From: Phoronis australis
Lineage: Eukaryota > Phoronida > Phoronidae
Reading direction: 5' to 3'
Assembly (NCBI GenBank): GCA_002633005.1
Contig: NMRA01000019.1
Coordinates: 1,197,052-1,261,051, forward strand
Length of the DNA: 64,000 nucleotides
Shown here: positions 36,801-49,000 of the stretch, in pieces
Position numbering within the stretch: the stretch's first letter is position 1
Layout: each line of letters begins with the position of its first letter
Program-made: the position numbers and the translations under genes
The notes under the pieces: model-generated
What the model was told of the DNA's origin: nothing
The model's input: only the letters and a program-made list of their open reading frames with translations
Databases searched by the model: none

Positions 36801-39800
36801 TAAGTTTAATGTTCCCTCTGTAACGAAGAACGCGTTTCAACGCATTATTTCAACAGTGCCAACAAACTACGGACTGGCATAATGAAAATATTTACAAAAC
36901 AATGGTTATTTAAGTGAAATGCGAACTGGTTACCTGGAGAGAAAGTATTCTAACTCCGTTGCCGTGACGTTCATTCCATATTCACTTAGCACTTTTCTGA
37001 AGTCAACGCGAGATACGCAGTTGTCGGCGAGAAAGTCAAATGTTTCAAACGCCATCTGTAGTTGATTGTAAGGTTCGTCCAGCTGAGAAAAATAGAGTAA
37101 GTAAACTTAAGGTTATATAAGACCTTATTGACAAGACTGTGTATTTAGACAAATTTCTACAAAATCATAGGTTTTAATTTAGTAAAGGTATATATTTTTT
37201 GAAAGTAGAAAGTCTCTAGAGTTTCGACTTTTTATCACTCTTTCATTATTTGTGTCACGTGACCATGTCTTTTTCTTAAAATTCAGCAAAAACGAAAGGT
37301 ATACCGGTATTCGGATAGCAAAACAGCGGTATCAGTCACATGATCAAATTTTACTTGAGATCTCAAAAGCATTGTTGCACTTTTCTGAAGTTTTATTTTG
37401 TTATCGTTTTATGCAATCTTAGAGTAATTTTCATGAAAATCATGAATGTTCTTTTGATAACCCTAAAGTAAAAGTGGAACATTTTAAAAATAACGTCTAA
37501 TATCGTCTTGGAGGACAACGTATAAAGCATAGTATATGAAAATCTCATATGAATCTGGTGAGTCGTTTTGAGATGTGATATACTAAAAATGTCCAAACTT
37601 GAACATCGTTCTAGGGTCCAACCTTAAGAGATCAATCATAGAGTCAAACTGAAATGAGAAACAATCACCATACGGTATTTACACTTATTTCGTCGTTATG
37701 ACAGCAAAGCTTACACTCGAGGAAAAGGCGTCCTTTTGCAGTCGATGAAAATAGTACCTATATTCCTACCTTGAACATGACCTGATCCAATATATTGTCC
37801 AGCTGTTTTATTTTGGCTTTTCTCTTCGGCACCGCTAGATGGCTCGGTTGTTCTTCCTTTGCTTTCCCATCGTCCCCTGGAGAAGTCTTGCTCCTCCGAA
37901 TAAATGGTGCAGCTTTTGAGTTACCGGAAGTGTCGAGGTCTAGCAGTTTGAACAGGAATTTCGGCTTCAGAGATCCAACGCCCTCTAGGTCGAATCTGGG
38001 AAGTACGATGTTGACAGGGTTAAAATTTTCTCTGTTATCCTTGTAATGACAAAAAACATCAGTAAGGAGGTCATTATCATGGCTTCCAATTTACTTCCAG
38101 TTAATCTTCTTAGAGACTAGAAACGCATGGCAAGCAATATTTACGCAATATTAAAAATGAACAGTTGGGCGCTACAGAGTTTAAGTTCATTTTGATAGGC
38201 AGTATCATCTGTGTTTACCACCAGGTGTCGCACGTGATAATGTTAAAACGCAATGCAAAACGAGAGGCTAACGTACCTGGCCCAAAGCTTCCTGAATTCG
38301 TCGTCCGTCAGACGATACCCAAGGATAGCCACGGCTTCTCTGAATTGTGGCGGTAGTATAATGCCATCTTTCTCTAGGCATGAGGCAGGAAAATAGTCAC
38401 GCAGACTGATTTCCCTGAAATATAATAATAATAATGATAATGATAATAATGATAATAATAATGACAATGACAATAATAATAATAATGATAATAATGACAA
38501 TAGTAATAATAATAATAGAATGATTTCATAATTAATCTCGTTAAGTTTCTTCTAAGCCCCGTTGCAGATTTGTTTCACTTTTAATTCTCGGGCTCATTAA
38601 TTTCTGTTGTAAAAATACTTTGTTTTACCACTGAATTTTTTGTCGTTTTACAAATAAATATTTGAGTCGCTCACTGAAGGTTGCGCGAGGAGAAACGAAG
38701 TTTTATTTAATGTACACCTTACTTATTCTTTTACCATATATGTCAACTTACCCTTTACTCGCCTTTGCTTTTAACAGAGCTGACACGTACGAAGCAGGTA
38801 CAAACTGTTCCCGAGGAAAAACTAGCTTATCTCTCAGATGTTCTTCAGGATGGCTCCGAGACAAGTAAATGTCTTTTGGATTAATAGGACGGATCCATTC
38901 GACTTCCTTGCTTCCGGCCTAAGAAATATATCGTTTTTATTGAGAGTAACTTTGTTTGTGATGTCGAAAAGGAAATGGCTTGAAGATAATAAAAGGGAAA
39001 TAACCGAATGTGATCCGAATCACCCACGATATTGTTTGGAACAGAAAGTGAAATTACCTTGTTTGGTTTGAAATAACCAATGAAATCTTCAAACGAGACG
39101 GTCTTCGCGTGACGCAGCCCTATTCTGCAAGGAAATGTACAAAAATGTTACAGGAGTTGATGGTGCTAGGGATGACAATATATACCCATGCGGAGATGGA
39201 CGAACATTGTACAGCGTAAACTTATCTCTCAGTGTGCATCACTAACTAGTCACGCGACACAATGATGTAAACAAGTTTCGGGAAACGTATGTTTCGGAGT
39301 AAAAGATGGAACGCAATTTTTAATAAATCACTTGTGAACATTTGACAATCTTCGGTAAGCCATTTTTTCTAATATCTTGACTAAGAAAAATATTTTACTA
39401 TTTTATGTATACACATATAAGTTAATGTCAAGAACTTAGATTTGTGTGTTTTTTACTTAGTTTATGAACTTCTTGTCATAAAAACAGCTGGAGAATTTTG
39501 ATATTCATGAGGCGTATCAGATTGTCCCTTCCACTTAAAATTATTTGCACATTGGAACAAAAAGTCTTCTTAAATAAAGCTTGCATCTTGTCGGCATGGC
39601 GCTAGATAATGTTCCAATGTAAATACTTCTTTGCATTTGAGACTGCCGTTAATGGTATCTACGTGTTTGCAACATAAATTTAGGCGCGGTTTTGTACAAA
39701 TATATGAACCGTTGTTCCTAACCCATACCATTGTAAGAATGTTACACATCTCTTTTCGTGTAAATGTGCTTAAAATAGACTTTTCTGTTCAACGGAAAGA

Positions 39801-42800
39801 CCATGATATTGACATTTCATGTATCTCTAATATCGCTACGGTTTATTGATATACTGCAGTAATGGTTATGTTGAGAATGAGGCATTCTAAAGTTTATGCG
39901 GAGTGTAAAATTTATGGCCTGCAGCGTTTTGAAATAACCGTTACGTTTGCTTAATTTGCGAACTGTCTATATTTGAGTTGAGCAGTTTTGCTTAAGTCGC
40001 ACGTATTGTAGTTCCTTTTTCAAACCTTTCGAAGGAGCGATAGTGTTGACTCCTACTCAGTGTGTTCACAGAATGGCCTGAGTTGAGTTCTCTCGTTGCT
40101 CAACGGCAAACTTGGCTCAATCTAGTTTGCGAGGTCTGTTTTGAACGTCGCTTTATCTTTGAATGTGGCTAAATATAGTTACCTTCTCAGTAATTTGTTG
40201 TACACATCTGGAGGTATGTATCCACATAGATTGAACAGGATTCTCATCAAAGCCTCCCTGCAACATGCAGAATTCGTATAAAATATCCTGTTTTAAAAAG
40301 CATGAAAGCAGTTGGTAATTGGACATAAAACCAATGTTCATCGGAGGAAAACACTAAAGTTGAACGAACCATGTTTGGAATGTGGACCTTTCACTAAGAT
40401 TCACGGTATACGTTCAGAGCTATGAATTGTGCATTCGCCGAATTTTGGTAGTTCCTGCCTTTTTAGTGGACTTTTGTCTCGTTTTCTACATGTTTTTGGA
40501 GTTTTTGTTTCAGCAAGGCGGACCTTTTTGGCCACTTCGCCAAATAGGGGGGCTCATTTGACCCCCCACCCGGGTGCGCGCATGGGAATGATACGAGATT
40601 GCTCACGAGTGTGCACGTGGTGGAACAGAAAATAAACCATAAAACATTGAGTGCACACTCTTGGTTTATTTTTAGAGATCACATTTGCTACATGTTCAGA
40701 AAAAAAAGTTAACAGAAATCACAGGTAGTGTCGTAGCTGCGACTATAATCACTCGTAAGTCAAAACAGTATTAGGGATGTTGTCGTACGGACCTTATGGC
40801 CTCTTATACTGTTTGTTTACCTGTAGAAATTTGTAATGGCTTGACTTAGCTAGGGAAGGACATGGTGATGTACAATAATGCTAACGTACAACTGTGTACA
40901 TGGATATTGGCTCTTTCTTTAATTTTTATAAGTGCCCGAGGCTTTTGCAGGATTGAAACGGGTGTAATTTTATATTAAACAATCGGCGCTTCGTATTGCC
41001 AAAGCTTATTCGCATTCCTACTGACAAGAAGCGTAATGCATAGCAAGCGTTCATAACTGACTCAGTGCTAGTGTTTTACTTTACCTGGACACATTTCCCT
41101 GGCCGGCAGGGTCGTTCGCCTTGAACAGGTACTTGAGGCTATGAAAGCCGTTACTGACTTTCTCCGAGATGACAAACTCCAGCTAAAATAGTGAGTGTGA
41201 CAGAAGCATACACGGGTACACATAAATAAACAATCGTCGTTAAGGTGTCACTTAAATTGCCTTCGTACATTGAGATATATCATTTTTTCAAAGATAACCG
41301 TAAATATTTCATCTTGGGTAGTTGTGTCTAACCGGTTACAATTTTAGGTCACTTTCGAATAGACGGAATCCCAACGACGAGGAATCCGCTTTGACCGTTT
41401 TTTAATTATTTAACAAATTTTCAGTTTGCGTTCAGTAATTTTTCAGATGTTGACGGAAATGTTGCAAATTTGATCTCAGGCATCATTTACTTCATGAATT
41501 TGGACGCCATTTGTAGGTGAAGTAAAATCTGTCTACCTTCGACACCAATTTTTGTCCCTTTCATATGCAACCAGTTGATTTTAACTCGTTTTGGTAAAAA
41601 CAACGACAGAGTAAAAACAGTACGATGTATAACTACGAAGACCAAACCTTCTGATAACGTGACTTTTGTGTATTCAGTTATTCATTTCGTGTTTTACCGA
41701 TTTGCCATCGCATCTACTTTCCACGACGCTTTTTAAGTTGGTAAAAACAGGAAAATGTATGACGGTTGGACTATCATTCATCAATTTTAGGATATACCGC
41801 TTACGGTTTGATTGATTATTTCACATAGTAATCAGACTGGGCGCAATTATACACAAAACCAATTTATGTAAGTGAAGTGTACATTGTAGCACTGTACGCA
41901 ATCCCAAATACCCAGTTCATTTCATTTAAAATTTATCCAAATTCAATACGTGGCGATTAAGCTTACTTTCGACTCGATGAGGAAACAACTGTACCTATTT
42001 AGTGCCATGCTCAAAATCGATATTTGGTTTCCATAGCTAAAGATGAAAGCATATTCGCTCAAATATTCAAACAAAAAGGCAACGTTATCTTTACAAAGAA
42101 GTACTTGGTAAATATCATTTGCTTGTTTGGTGTTTGTCAAACACTTGGTCTTTCAAAGTTAAAAAGACAGTCACTAGACCTTGATTTTGTGTAACTATTG
42201 GATACTGTTGCGCGAATTCCCTCAAAAATGCTGAAGTTAACGCTCCTGACGTGTATAAAAATTTCAACCGAGGTTCGCTTTATGTAAACGAAGGAAATAG
42301 TTGCCCCAGGTTCGTGACACACGATGCGATTTTTGTCGAGAGGACTCACGACGAGTTTTGATTATCAGCCACGTTGTAGTCGTTCAAATATCGTATTGAG
42401 TGCGCTGGCCTTTATGGTGTAGGTCGACGTACGTGGATCATATCAAAACAAAATATAAATTTAACGAAGGAAATTTTTATGTCGAAACATAAAAGAAAAA
42501 CAATAGCAAATAAAAAATAAGTCAGCTGTACTAGGATGTGGGGTGAGATAGACAGAAAGCTGTTCCCAGTATACGTGGAGACCGAGGTGGTAAGATTGAG
42601 TAAAGAAAAAAATAAGTCAACTGTACTAGGTTGTTGAGTAAGATAGACAGGAAGTTGTTCCACATATACGTGAAGGTAGAGGTGGTAAGATTGGTGGCCA
42701 CTACATGTGTATTGTGAATAAATACCCGGATGTGAATTGCTACCGAGAATTGCCTCATGATGCATATTTGGAAAATATCGAACTTTGACCTTTCTAGTAC

Positions 42801-45800
42801 CTAAATATAAACCCGGTTGTAATTTTGGGAATAGGGGAGCTATAAACGGGAAATGTGCCAGCGACATGGACATGGAATATGGACGATGTTCACAACGACA
42901 TGGACATGGAATATGGACGATGATCACATGACATGGACATGGAATATGGACGATGTTCACATGACATGGACATGGAATATCTAGATGGACGATGTTCACA
43001 ACTTGTTGTATATGTTCATAAATACTAAGCTGCTGGAAAATGTATTGCGTGTAAAAACTTTCAGTGGGACAATTTTTCTGGGAAATGAAAGAATCTTGGT
43101 CTGCATAAAAACTCAATCACAGGTATAAATATTTTTTCGATGGAGGTTACCCTTTTGACGTGTGTATGCGTGTGTGTGTTCTTTTGTAATTGTCTGTAAG
43201 TTATAAAATTATTTTTGAAATATATATGTTATACGTTTATAGTATTAGAGAGTTCATGGTACAAGTGGTACTGTTTGTAAAGTTTATTTTTTGAATAACA
43301 CAAAAACGTGATGAAATAAACTATTTTATATTACTTTTCTTATAAAGTAATATTTTTGTTTGGCACTCGCTGACACTGTTCATTTTGAGTAACCTCACAT
43401 ACATTAAAAAATTTCGGTTCACAAAGTAGGGCTATGTTTGGAAAATTTTCCATAAACCTATATATGGGAGACCGGTTTGCAGAAAACCCCGGTACTTATT
43501 TAAGATATCAGTGTATACAAAGTTTTAGAATAACTTTGAATATAGATTATTCACTCCGCATATGGCATTGGTAGCTGTATTTTAGTATTTTTCACGACTT
43601 TATAACATTATAGATGCGTTTGAAAGAATAAAACAAATCGTCTACTGATCAAATCTGTGAGCAAATTGGTGTTGATTCCTTATATCATGAATGAATTGTG
43701 ATGTTTATTTACTTTAGTAGATGGCATTGCGTAGCCCTTTTGCGATAATACATTAAACGTTTTGAAAACTGAAAGTGGGTTCCTAGAGTTCAAACTTCTC
43801 TGCCAACATCACAGAAAAAACATTAACTCGGCGGAAGGGAAGATCACGCTCTCACACAAAAGATTCGCGCTTGTAAGCCATTGCGCCATACTCGATCACG
43901 TCACTAACGTGAATCATTTATCTTTAAAATTAGTCGGGCTTCCAAACACATTAGCGGGTTCGAATCTAGGTAGAACATAGAAATATTTATGTTCGACATA
44001 GATCCCGAAGGTATAAATTGCGTTACAAGTTCTGTTTCCAGAAATGTGCGTTACATAAAGGCCATTCATTACGAAACAATCGTAGAAATACCTCTTGACG
44101 AGAATAGAAGGAAAAACTAAAATCGGTTCTTGGATCCGGACAAACAAACAAACAAACACTACAAGCACATGACTTCCCCAACTCCGTTAGCTGAGGTAAG
44201 GTGTTCGCTAAAACTTTTTATTGTAGGTAACTGACCTCTTCTGGTGTGACATTTTTCTTGTAGCACGCCTCGTGAACCAGCCGTCTTTTGTGAATACGAG
44301 CCAGTCTATCGCCGCTAGGGGGTGCCAAATGCACTGGAAACAAAACGGGTTTGACTTGACCACTAATTGTGTAATCTATTAATCATATCTTTAAAGAATG
44401 AAACAGTTTGTGCTACGAAAATACTAAAAATCCGCACACCACGTCACCGCATGAATGACAACATTTTAAGAGGAAGTTTAAAATTTTATCACTGAGGCTA
44501 ATAAATGTATTCTGCGCACTACTCTTTAAAACAAATTTTTGACTGACATCATTATCAAAACTTAGGAAGAACTGTTCTACAGCTCTGCTTACATGAGACG
44601 GAACAAACTTTTCGTAAAATGTGAAGAAGCATCAACTGAGAAGGTCAATTAAAATTCTAAAATCGTTCTGATTTTTCACTCCACGAAGTTGGTTGGGTGA
44701 GGGTGATGACGTCAAAATGGCAGCATGTAGTATTTGTTTTGGTTAACTACAGACAAAGGAAGTGAACAGATTAGTGGTCACTCATAAACATGGTTTTACT
44801 TCACTGGGTCTCATCATTGCATCATCCGTTCCCAGATTCTCGGTTTATCTAGTAATGAAACTGTCGTCTTTGATAAGCCTTCCCGTGATAAGAAGGGGCA
44901 CAGCACAAGTCATCACATGAGGAATGCCACTGGCAGCAAGTTTATAGAATAAATTGAAAAAACAATGTCGAGAGACAATATGAAAATTTCGGGATTCAAA
45001 AACTTGATTGAAACATGCAATCTACTTACTACTGGTTTTCTTTTTACAAGATCTGAAAATAAGCATATTTTAAAACAGACGAAATTGTAAAAACGGGACG
45101 GGGTACTAAATTGAAAATTGCTGTCTTATTTCCGAATGTTAAACACAACACTTGTCTCTTGACTAGTTCAACTTGTCGGTAAATACGTTTGAGGCACGGA
45201 TTCGAGGGCAGTTGACGTTTCTTTTCAATAGGCTCATTGTGTAGAAAGCTGTCATTATGGTATTCAAAACTCAACACAATAAACTAGCGACAATATAGTG
45301 AATCTTATCAGTGAATGAGACCGTTCGCCATCACCTAACCTTTGGGTGCCAATAGCAACTGAACTGGTCAACGTACACGTACTTTAAATCGATAGCTTTT
45401 AACAAAAGTGGTTGTTTTGTACACTAACAAAATTGAGTTTTATCGATATTAAACAGGCTTTGATTAATATTTAATTCAGGATTTACAGATTATGGGCAGT
45501 GGGGTGTTTAACTAAGGCGCAATCCATAAGTCAATATTACATTGGAGGCGATATCAGCCTGGGACCTAGCAGAAACCAATAATCGCAATCATCCTAATTT
45601 TTGCCTTAACTATATCTACGCTCAATGTGTTTTACTCAGATGCTAAAATATTGTGTTTACTCTTGGCTATTCTCATTTCCTCCCCAAATGGCAACATTTT
45701 ACAAATATTTCCACGTTAACTGAGCGTCCGAATCTCTGTACCAGCAAAATTATCTCACCGAGCCACATGAAATGTCAGTGTCCAACTTACTTGGCGGCCA

Positions 45801-46073
45801 TGACATCATTCTTTCTCTGTTCTGTTTTTGCCCATTTAAAGGTGGTAAATTTTCCCTGTCCAAACCCAACTCTATCTTCCCGTTTTCTCTCAAGGCCACG
45901 AAAGTATTCTCTCTCTCGTTGCTGGACCCTAACTCGGAGGTACCCACAATGTTCAGATTTTCCTCTCCCTTCATTTTTGACTTCGGGTGCTCGATGACCG
46001 GGATGTTTGGTAATTTCCCTCCAGTCTGAAGAGTCCTCGGTGACAATATAGCTTTCAAAGCAGTCGTAGCCAT
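27819..46073 (-). CDS. EFCAB6: multi-EF-hand protein, EFCAB6-like, 21 exons, complete
   Basis: Likely calcium-sensing scaffold related to EFCAB6 (DJ-1-binding protein), usually found in testis and cilia. Exons: 45791-46073, 44236-44333, 41085-41182, 40183-40257, 39058-39124, 38752-38918, 38277-38414, 37770-37995, 36934-37082, 36704-36817, 36038-36151, 35001-35177, 34545-34692, 34269-34322, 33909-33979, 33403-33635, 32930-33066, 32670-32756, 32211-32296, 31642-31813, 27819-28034. They total 2910 nt, exactly 969 codons plus stop, with every phase compatible. An in-frame TGA precedes the ATG. About a dozen EF-hand-like units are seen; most loops are degenerate (SLDQYGMGVVTQMEF, HFDVATDGLFTWTKF). 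Only the last pair looks calcium-competent (DSDTKGYLTVAEF and the canonical DSNMDGKICYEEF). Human EFCAB6 is longer (about 1500), so this may be a shorter orthologue or a sister family. Confidence 0.82.
28228..28395 (-). mobile_element. MITE-like dispersed repeat, copy A
   Basis: Reverse-complement match to 35364-35520 (shared GTATTAGCCAGGATTTT, GCCCGTCAGACATTCG, TGGAATCTGG). Ends are complementary CAGTGG(A/C)GGATTTAG type sequences with G or C runs. It is in the last intron of the EF-hand gene. Confidence 0.8.
28922..29292. repeat. 21-bp repeats in two opposed arms
   Basis: The left arm (28922-29095) and the reverse complement of the right arm (29125-29292) are both built of 21-bp units like GGACTTCAAAACCAATTGGC. 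The unit is seven codons; on the minus strand the right arm reads GLQNQLA, GLQNLVV, GPQNAMS. The arms match each other along their length, so the whole region can fold into a long imperfect hairpin. Confidence 0.8.
29437..29500. mobile_element. MITE-like repeat fragment with a 7-base gap
   Basis: AGGCGGATCTACAGGGG and TAGATCTGCCACTG face each other across a G/C homopolymer and N at 29455-29461. It resembles the termini of the copies at 28228, 35364 and 51300. Confidence 0.6.
30834..31030 (+). pseudogene. P2X7-like N-terminal fragment
   Basis: A plus-strand reading gives MATRPAPNP, then after a frame break FTGYHFEPEYTDQEILERR. This YxFEPEYTDEE phrase is typical of the P2X7-like intracellular domain found in many invertebrate proteins and transposon-borne genes (recognised from memory). 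The Cys-rich core that normally follows is absent. At least one frameshift lies near 30880. It is inside the transposon relic. Confidence 0.4.
30990..31243 (-). pseudogene. THAP-type zinc-finger fragment, frameshifted
   Basis: On the minus strand one frame gives RCIVPDCPSYEAAKKAG (the C-x4-C start of a THAP finger); it then meets TAG and the neighbouring frame continues YSFFRLPREPGVLRKWLAV and LHVCGRYFVDSDF, the rest of the THAP fold. The break falls at a run of seven T, so a one-base indel explains it. The terminal C-x2-H-F is VCGRYF here: the zinc His is replaced by Tyr. THAP fingers are DNA-binding modules of transposases. Relic inside the transposon. Confidence 0.55.
35364..35520 (+). mobile_element. 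MITE-like dispersed repeat, copy B
   Basis: Starts GGGCGGATCCAGGATTTT and ends with a C-run, then TTAAATTCGCCACTGG. It lies in the EF-hand intron between 35177 and 36038. An overlapping minus-strand ORF (35507-35737) is not joined by the flanking exon phases and was not called. Confidence 0.8.
38421..38518. repeat. (AAT)n/(GATAAT)n microsatellite
   Basis: Imperfect AATAATGATAAT array immediately upstream, in transcript sense, of the EF-hand exon 38277-38414; on that strand it forms a T-rich tract leading into the TTTCAG acceptor. Confidence 0.92.
40455..40590. repeat. dispersed repeat, copy 2
   Basis: Same family as 22914-23045: TTAGTGGACTTTTGTCTC, AAGGCGGACCTTTTTGG, CACTTCGCCA, a C-rich block and GGGTGCGCGCATGG. 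It lies in an EF-hand gene intron. Confidence 0.75.
42512..42700. repeat. 95-bp tandem duplication
   Basis: Two copies (about 42512-42604 and 42605-42700) share AAATAAGTCA(G/A)CTGTACTAGG, GAGATAGACAG-like sequence and GAGGTGGTAAGATTG. Confidence 0.85.
42862..43000. repeat. 37-bp minisatellite
   Basis: Four copies of GACATGGACATGGAATATGG plus ACGATG(T/A)TCACA. Small indels separate copies. It lies in the EF-hand gene's second intron. Antisense ORFs over it are products of the repeat. Confidence 0.92.
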
Positions 46074-49000
46074 AATCCTTGGTCAGAGGGTCAGTTAAAC
46101 ATCAAGGCCTATCACAACATTCACCGGTATCCAAACTTGTATTCAGAGAATTCTGTACACTGGAGTTATTCCGAACCACCCAACAGTTAAATAAGGTCTG
46201 CACTGATAGGAAAGTCTAGCCTTTTACAAATGTGTAGCAGAAGTTTTAACCAGCTTCAGTAGACAACACACGAACATCATCGCGATAAAGTCCAATACAC
46301 AAACATTACCTGGATACTCAAACAGTTAACACATCAGTCACGTGGTTCTGGATTTCAATACACCGTCGTCTGCTTTAACAAAACATGCACCATTCATAAG
46401 ATTTCCGCGCGATTAACTTCACCGCGCCTGTTTATTGTCGAGAGTCGCAGGTAATGTAAATATTGAGACCTGGCTTGTGCATTACAACTCTCAATTGTTT
46501 GAATTAAAAGGAATGTTAGCAATGAGAAAACACTGGGAATTCATAAGACCTCAGGAAATTCTTTTGTTCAAAGTTAGGGGGAGCCTTGCCCCCGCTCTCC
46601 TGCTGTGAACGAGTGGCATTAACTGCGGGAGTTTGAGGTTATCCTCATGTCTCGCCTAGCCAGTCGTGCCACTCCGGCCCCACCATCGCACCGTTTACAC
46701 ACTCAAGATTTATTGCACACGACTTTTCGTATGCCAGGAAGTCCAATTCAACCTTTTGAGTTTAAAAGTGATTTTCGTGCGACTTATTCTCTTCTCACAC
46801 ATAGCCGGTTCAGACGGCGGTGTAAGGTGGTTTGGTAAAACCTGTAGGAGTACTCCGGCATAAATGCGACAAAAAAATTTAACATAATTAAATTGTCGTA
46901 GCGGTTTTGCAATGGATCTTGTCACTCACTTCGTGAACCAGCACTAGCGTGTATTATCTTATGGTCACATTTTTTTTTTCAAATGTATCCATGTGGGGTA
47001 TTTTTAGATGAAAAGAACATATCATTGTAATATAGGGTACAAAAATGCAGTGCCTAGAGACTATTTCTGTTTTTGATAACTGTGCTTCATATCTTTTACT
47101 ACCTTCTCGTAAACTGTCTCTTTGTCGAACTATTTTTGTGCGAACTCAAAAAAAGCCTTCGATTTCGGCGACAGTATTAGGTTAGCCGACTCTTGGACGA
47201 GATGGTCTTGCCACCTGGTGGCTGTAAGCCGTGTTCAGTTGCAATAGCAACTGTGTTAACCGTCTGAAAAACGTCGGCCTGCGTGTTGGCACCGGGTATA
47301 ACCGCCATCAACAGCCAGTCATATTTTTCTCCCGGGCAAAGTGTGCCATGCGGATACTCGAACACGATGTGAACACAGTAGCAACAAGACTGTACACTTG
47401 ACTCTGGAGTAACATCATGAAGGTGTCGGAGAAAACACGCATACACGTGAGATGGTGCCACTGCGATTGACGCTAAGCATTCCAGTGCAGAGGCCCGCAG
47501 CTAAACCAGGAAACAGTCATTCTGCTGATAGCCGAATACGTACTTTGGGGACCCGGTGCTCTTTTGTAGGACTACGAGAGTGACAACTCTTAAAAAGTTG
47601 TAGCGTAGCTTGTGTGGTTTGATTGCACTAATGTCGGGCACTTTATCTTACTTCAAAAATCCAGAGTTGTATAACTTGCCAGGAAATACAAACGTGTCGT
47701 TTTTTGTGGATTATGTTGTTCACAAATGTTTGAAATTGTGCCGAGCTCCATGGTGGAGAAGGCTGCGATCAATTGCTGCTTTGTTTCTGGTTTTTTGAAA
47801 CCGTCTAAATTATCCTTTCATATTAACATGACGTCATCTGTTGACATTTGACTGTAGCTCCGTTCATCTGAAGAGACCACGTTCTCGGAGAAGCCCCATG
47901 ATATAATAAACTGAAGTTCCTTTTCAATTTTTATGAATCTACACATTTTGTTTAAACGAAGGCCCCGATGATAAATTAATTTTTACTATTTTCTCGTTGT
48001 TTTGAATTACATATTCCTAAGGGGCCCCTTGGGCAAGGCTCCTTACAAGGGTGGGTGTATGGTCAATTGCCGGCTTTCTGTCATTTTATAACCGACATTG
48101 ATCCCAATTTTTGTTGTTTTAAAGCTTTAGTCACAGCTAATAACTAGAAGAAGCCTATCCCATCATAGGCTGTAGTACATGTTGTTTATGGTCTGCGATC
48201 CCATCCAACTATAATAACAAAAATGCGTTTTTCGTCCGTAAAATCGATAATTTCCTTCCAAAAAAAGACTCGTTCACACATTTCTGTCTCACTGGGAAAT
48301 TGTTAATTATCTGGGAATTCTCTCTTCCGTTGGATAGTCTATTCATTACTTTTCGGGCAGCTTTAACGTCGACAAAACTTCGCGAAAAGGCTCCTAAGAC
48401 CGGTCAACATGGAACATCTGAGTAGCACTCAACATAATTCAGTGCAAAGTCATTCTCAGCAGGCTCGTGCCTCGGGAGTTACTAAACACGTGAACAAGTA
48501 ATTGTCGCATTCCTGCTATTTAATACATATTTATTTGTATTGACACGTTTAACTTATTTCATTTGCAGTTCGGGTATATTATTCAAGGTTTCAACAGTGA
48601 AAATGAGTCATGCATGAAAAAGTGTGGTTATATAACACATGGACACAACAATTCAAGGGACATTATTGGCGAGAAAAGGGGTTTTCCGAGATCAGCCTCA
48701 GCGCGGAATCGAACTTGGAACCGACACCGCCGCAGTCTAATGACAGAATATTTTAAGCGTACTTAACTGGTACAGTCACCGGCCTTGATATCAGTAAATG
48801 TCTTATAGACAATTGCAAGACCCAAAGCTAAATTTGTTAAGAAGTATATCTAACAACAATCCCAAAAAAAATGCGTTTTGGGCCGTAAAACTGACAACGC
48901 CCCTTTAAATTTCTTCAATAGGACTTTTAAAATCAGAGAGTGAACGTCCGTAACCTGTGATGGAACATTGCAATTTTTTGACCGGTGCCTAAGCCTTGGC

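Noticed and set aside
42412-43116. 234-codon minus-strand open frame
   Set aside because: Built from the 37-bp minisatellite and the 95-bp duplication; it lies inside an intron of the EF-hand gene on the same strand.
43915-43980. Good B-box match (GGGTTCGAATCTAGG) near 43957
   Set aside because: No A-box at the right distance and no cloverleaf, so no tRNA or SINE was called.
48690-48760. tRNA-like B-box on the minus strand (AAGTTCGATTCC)
   Set aside because: A-box and acceptor stem are missing; too weak for a tRNA gene or a confident SINE.
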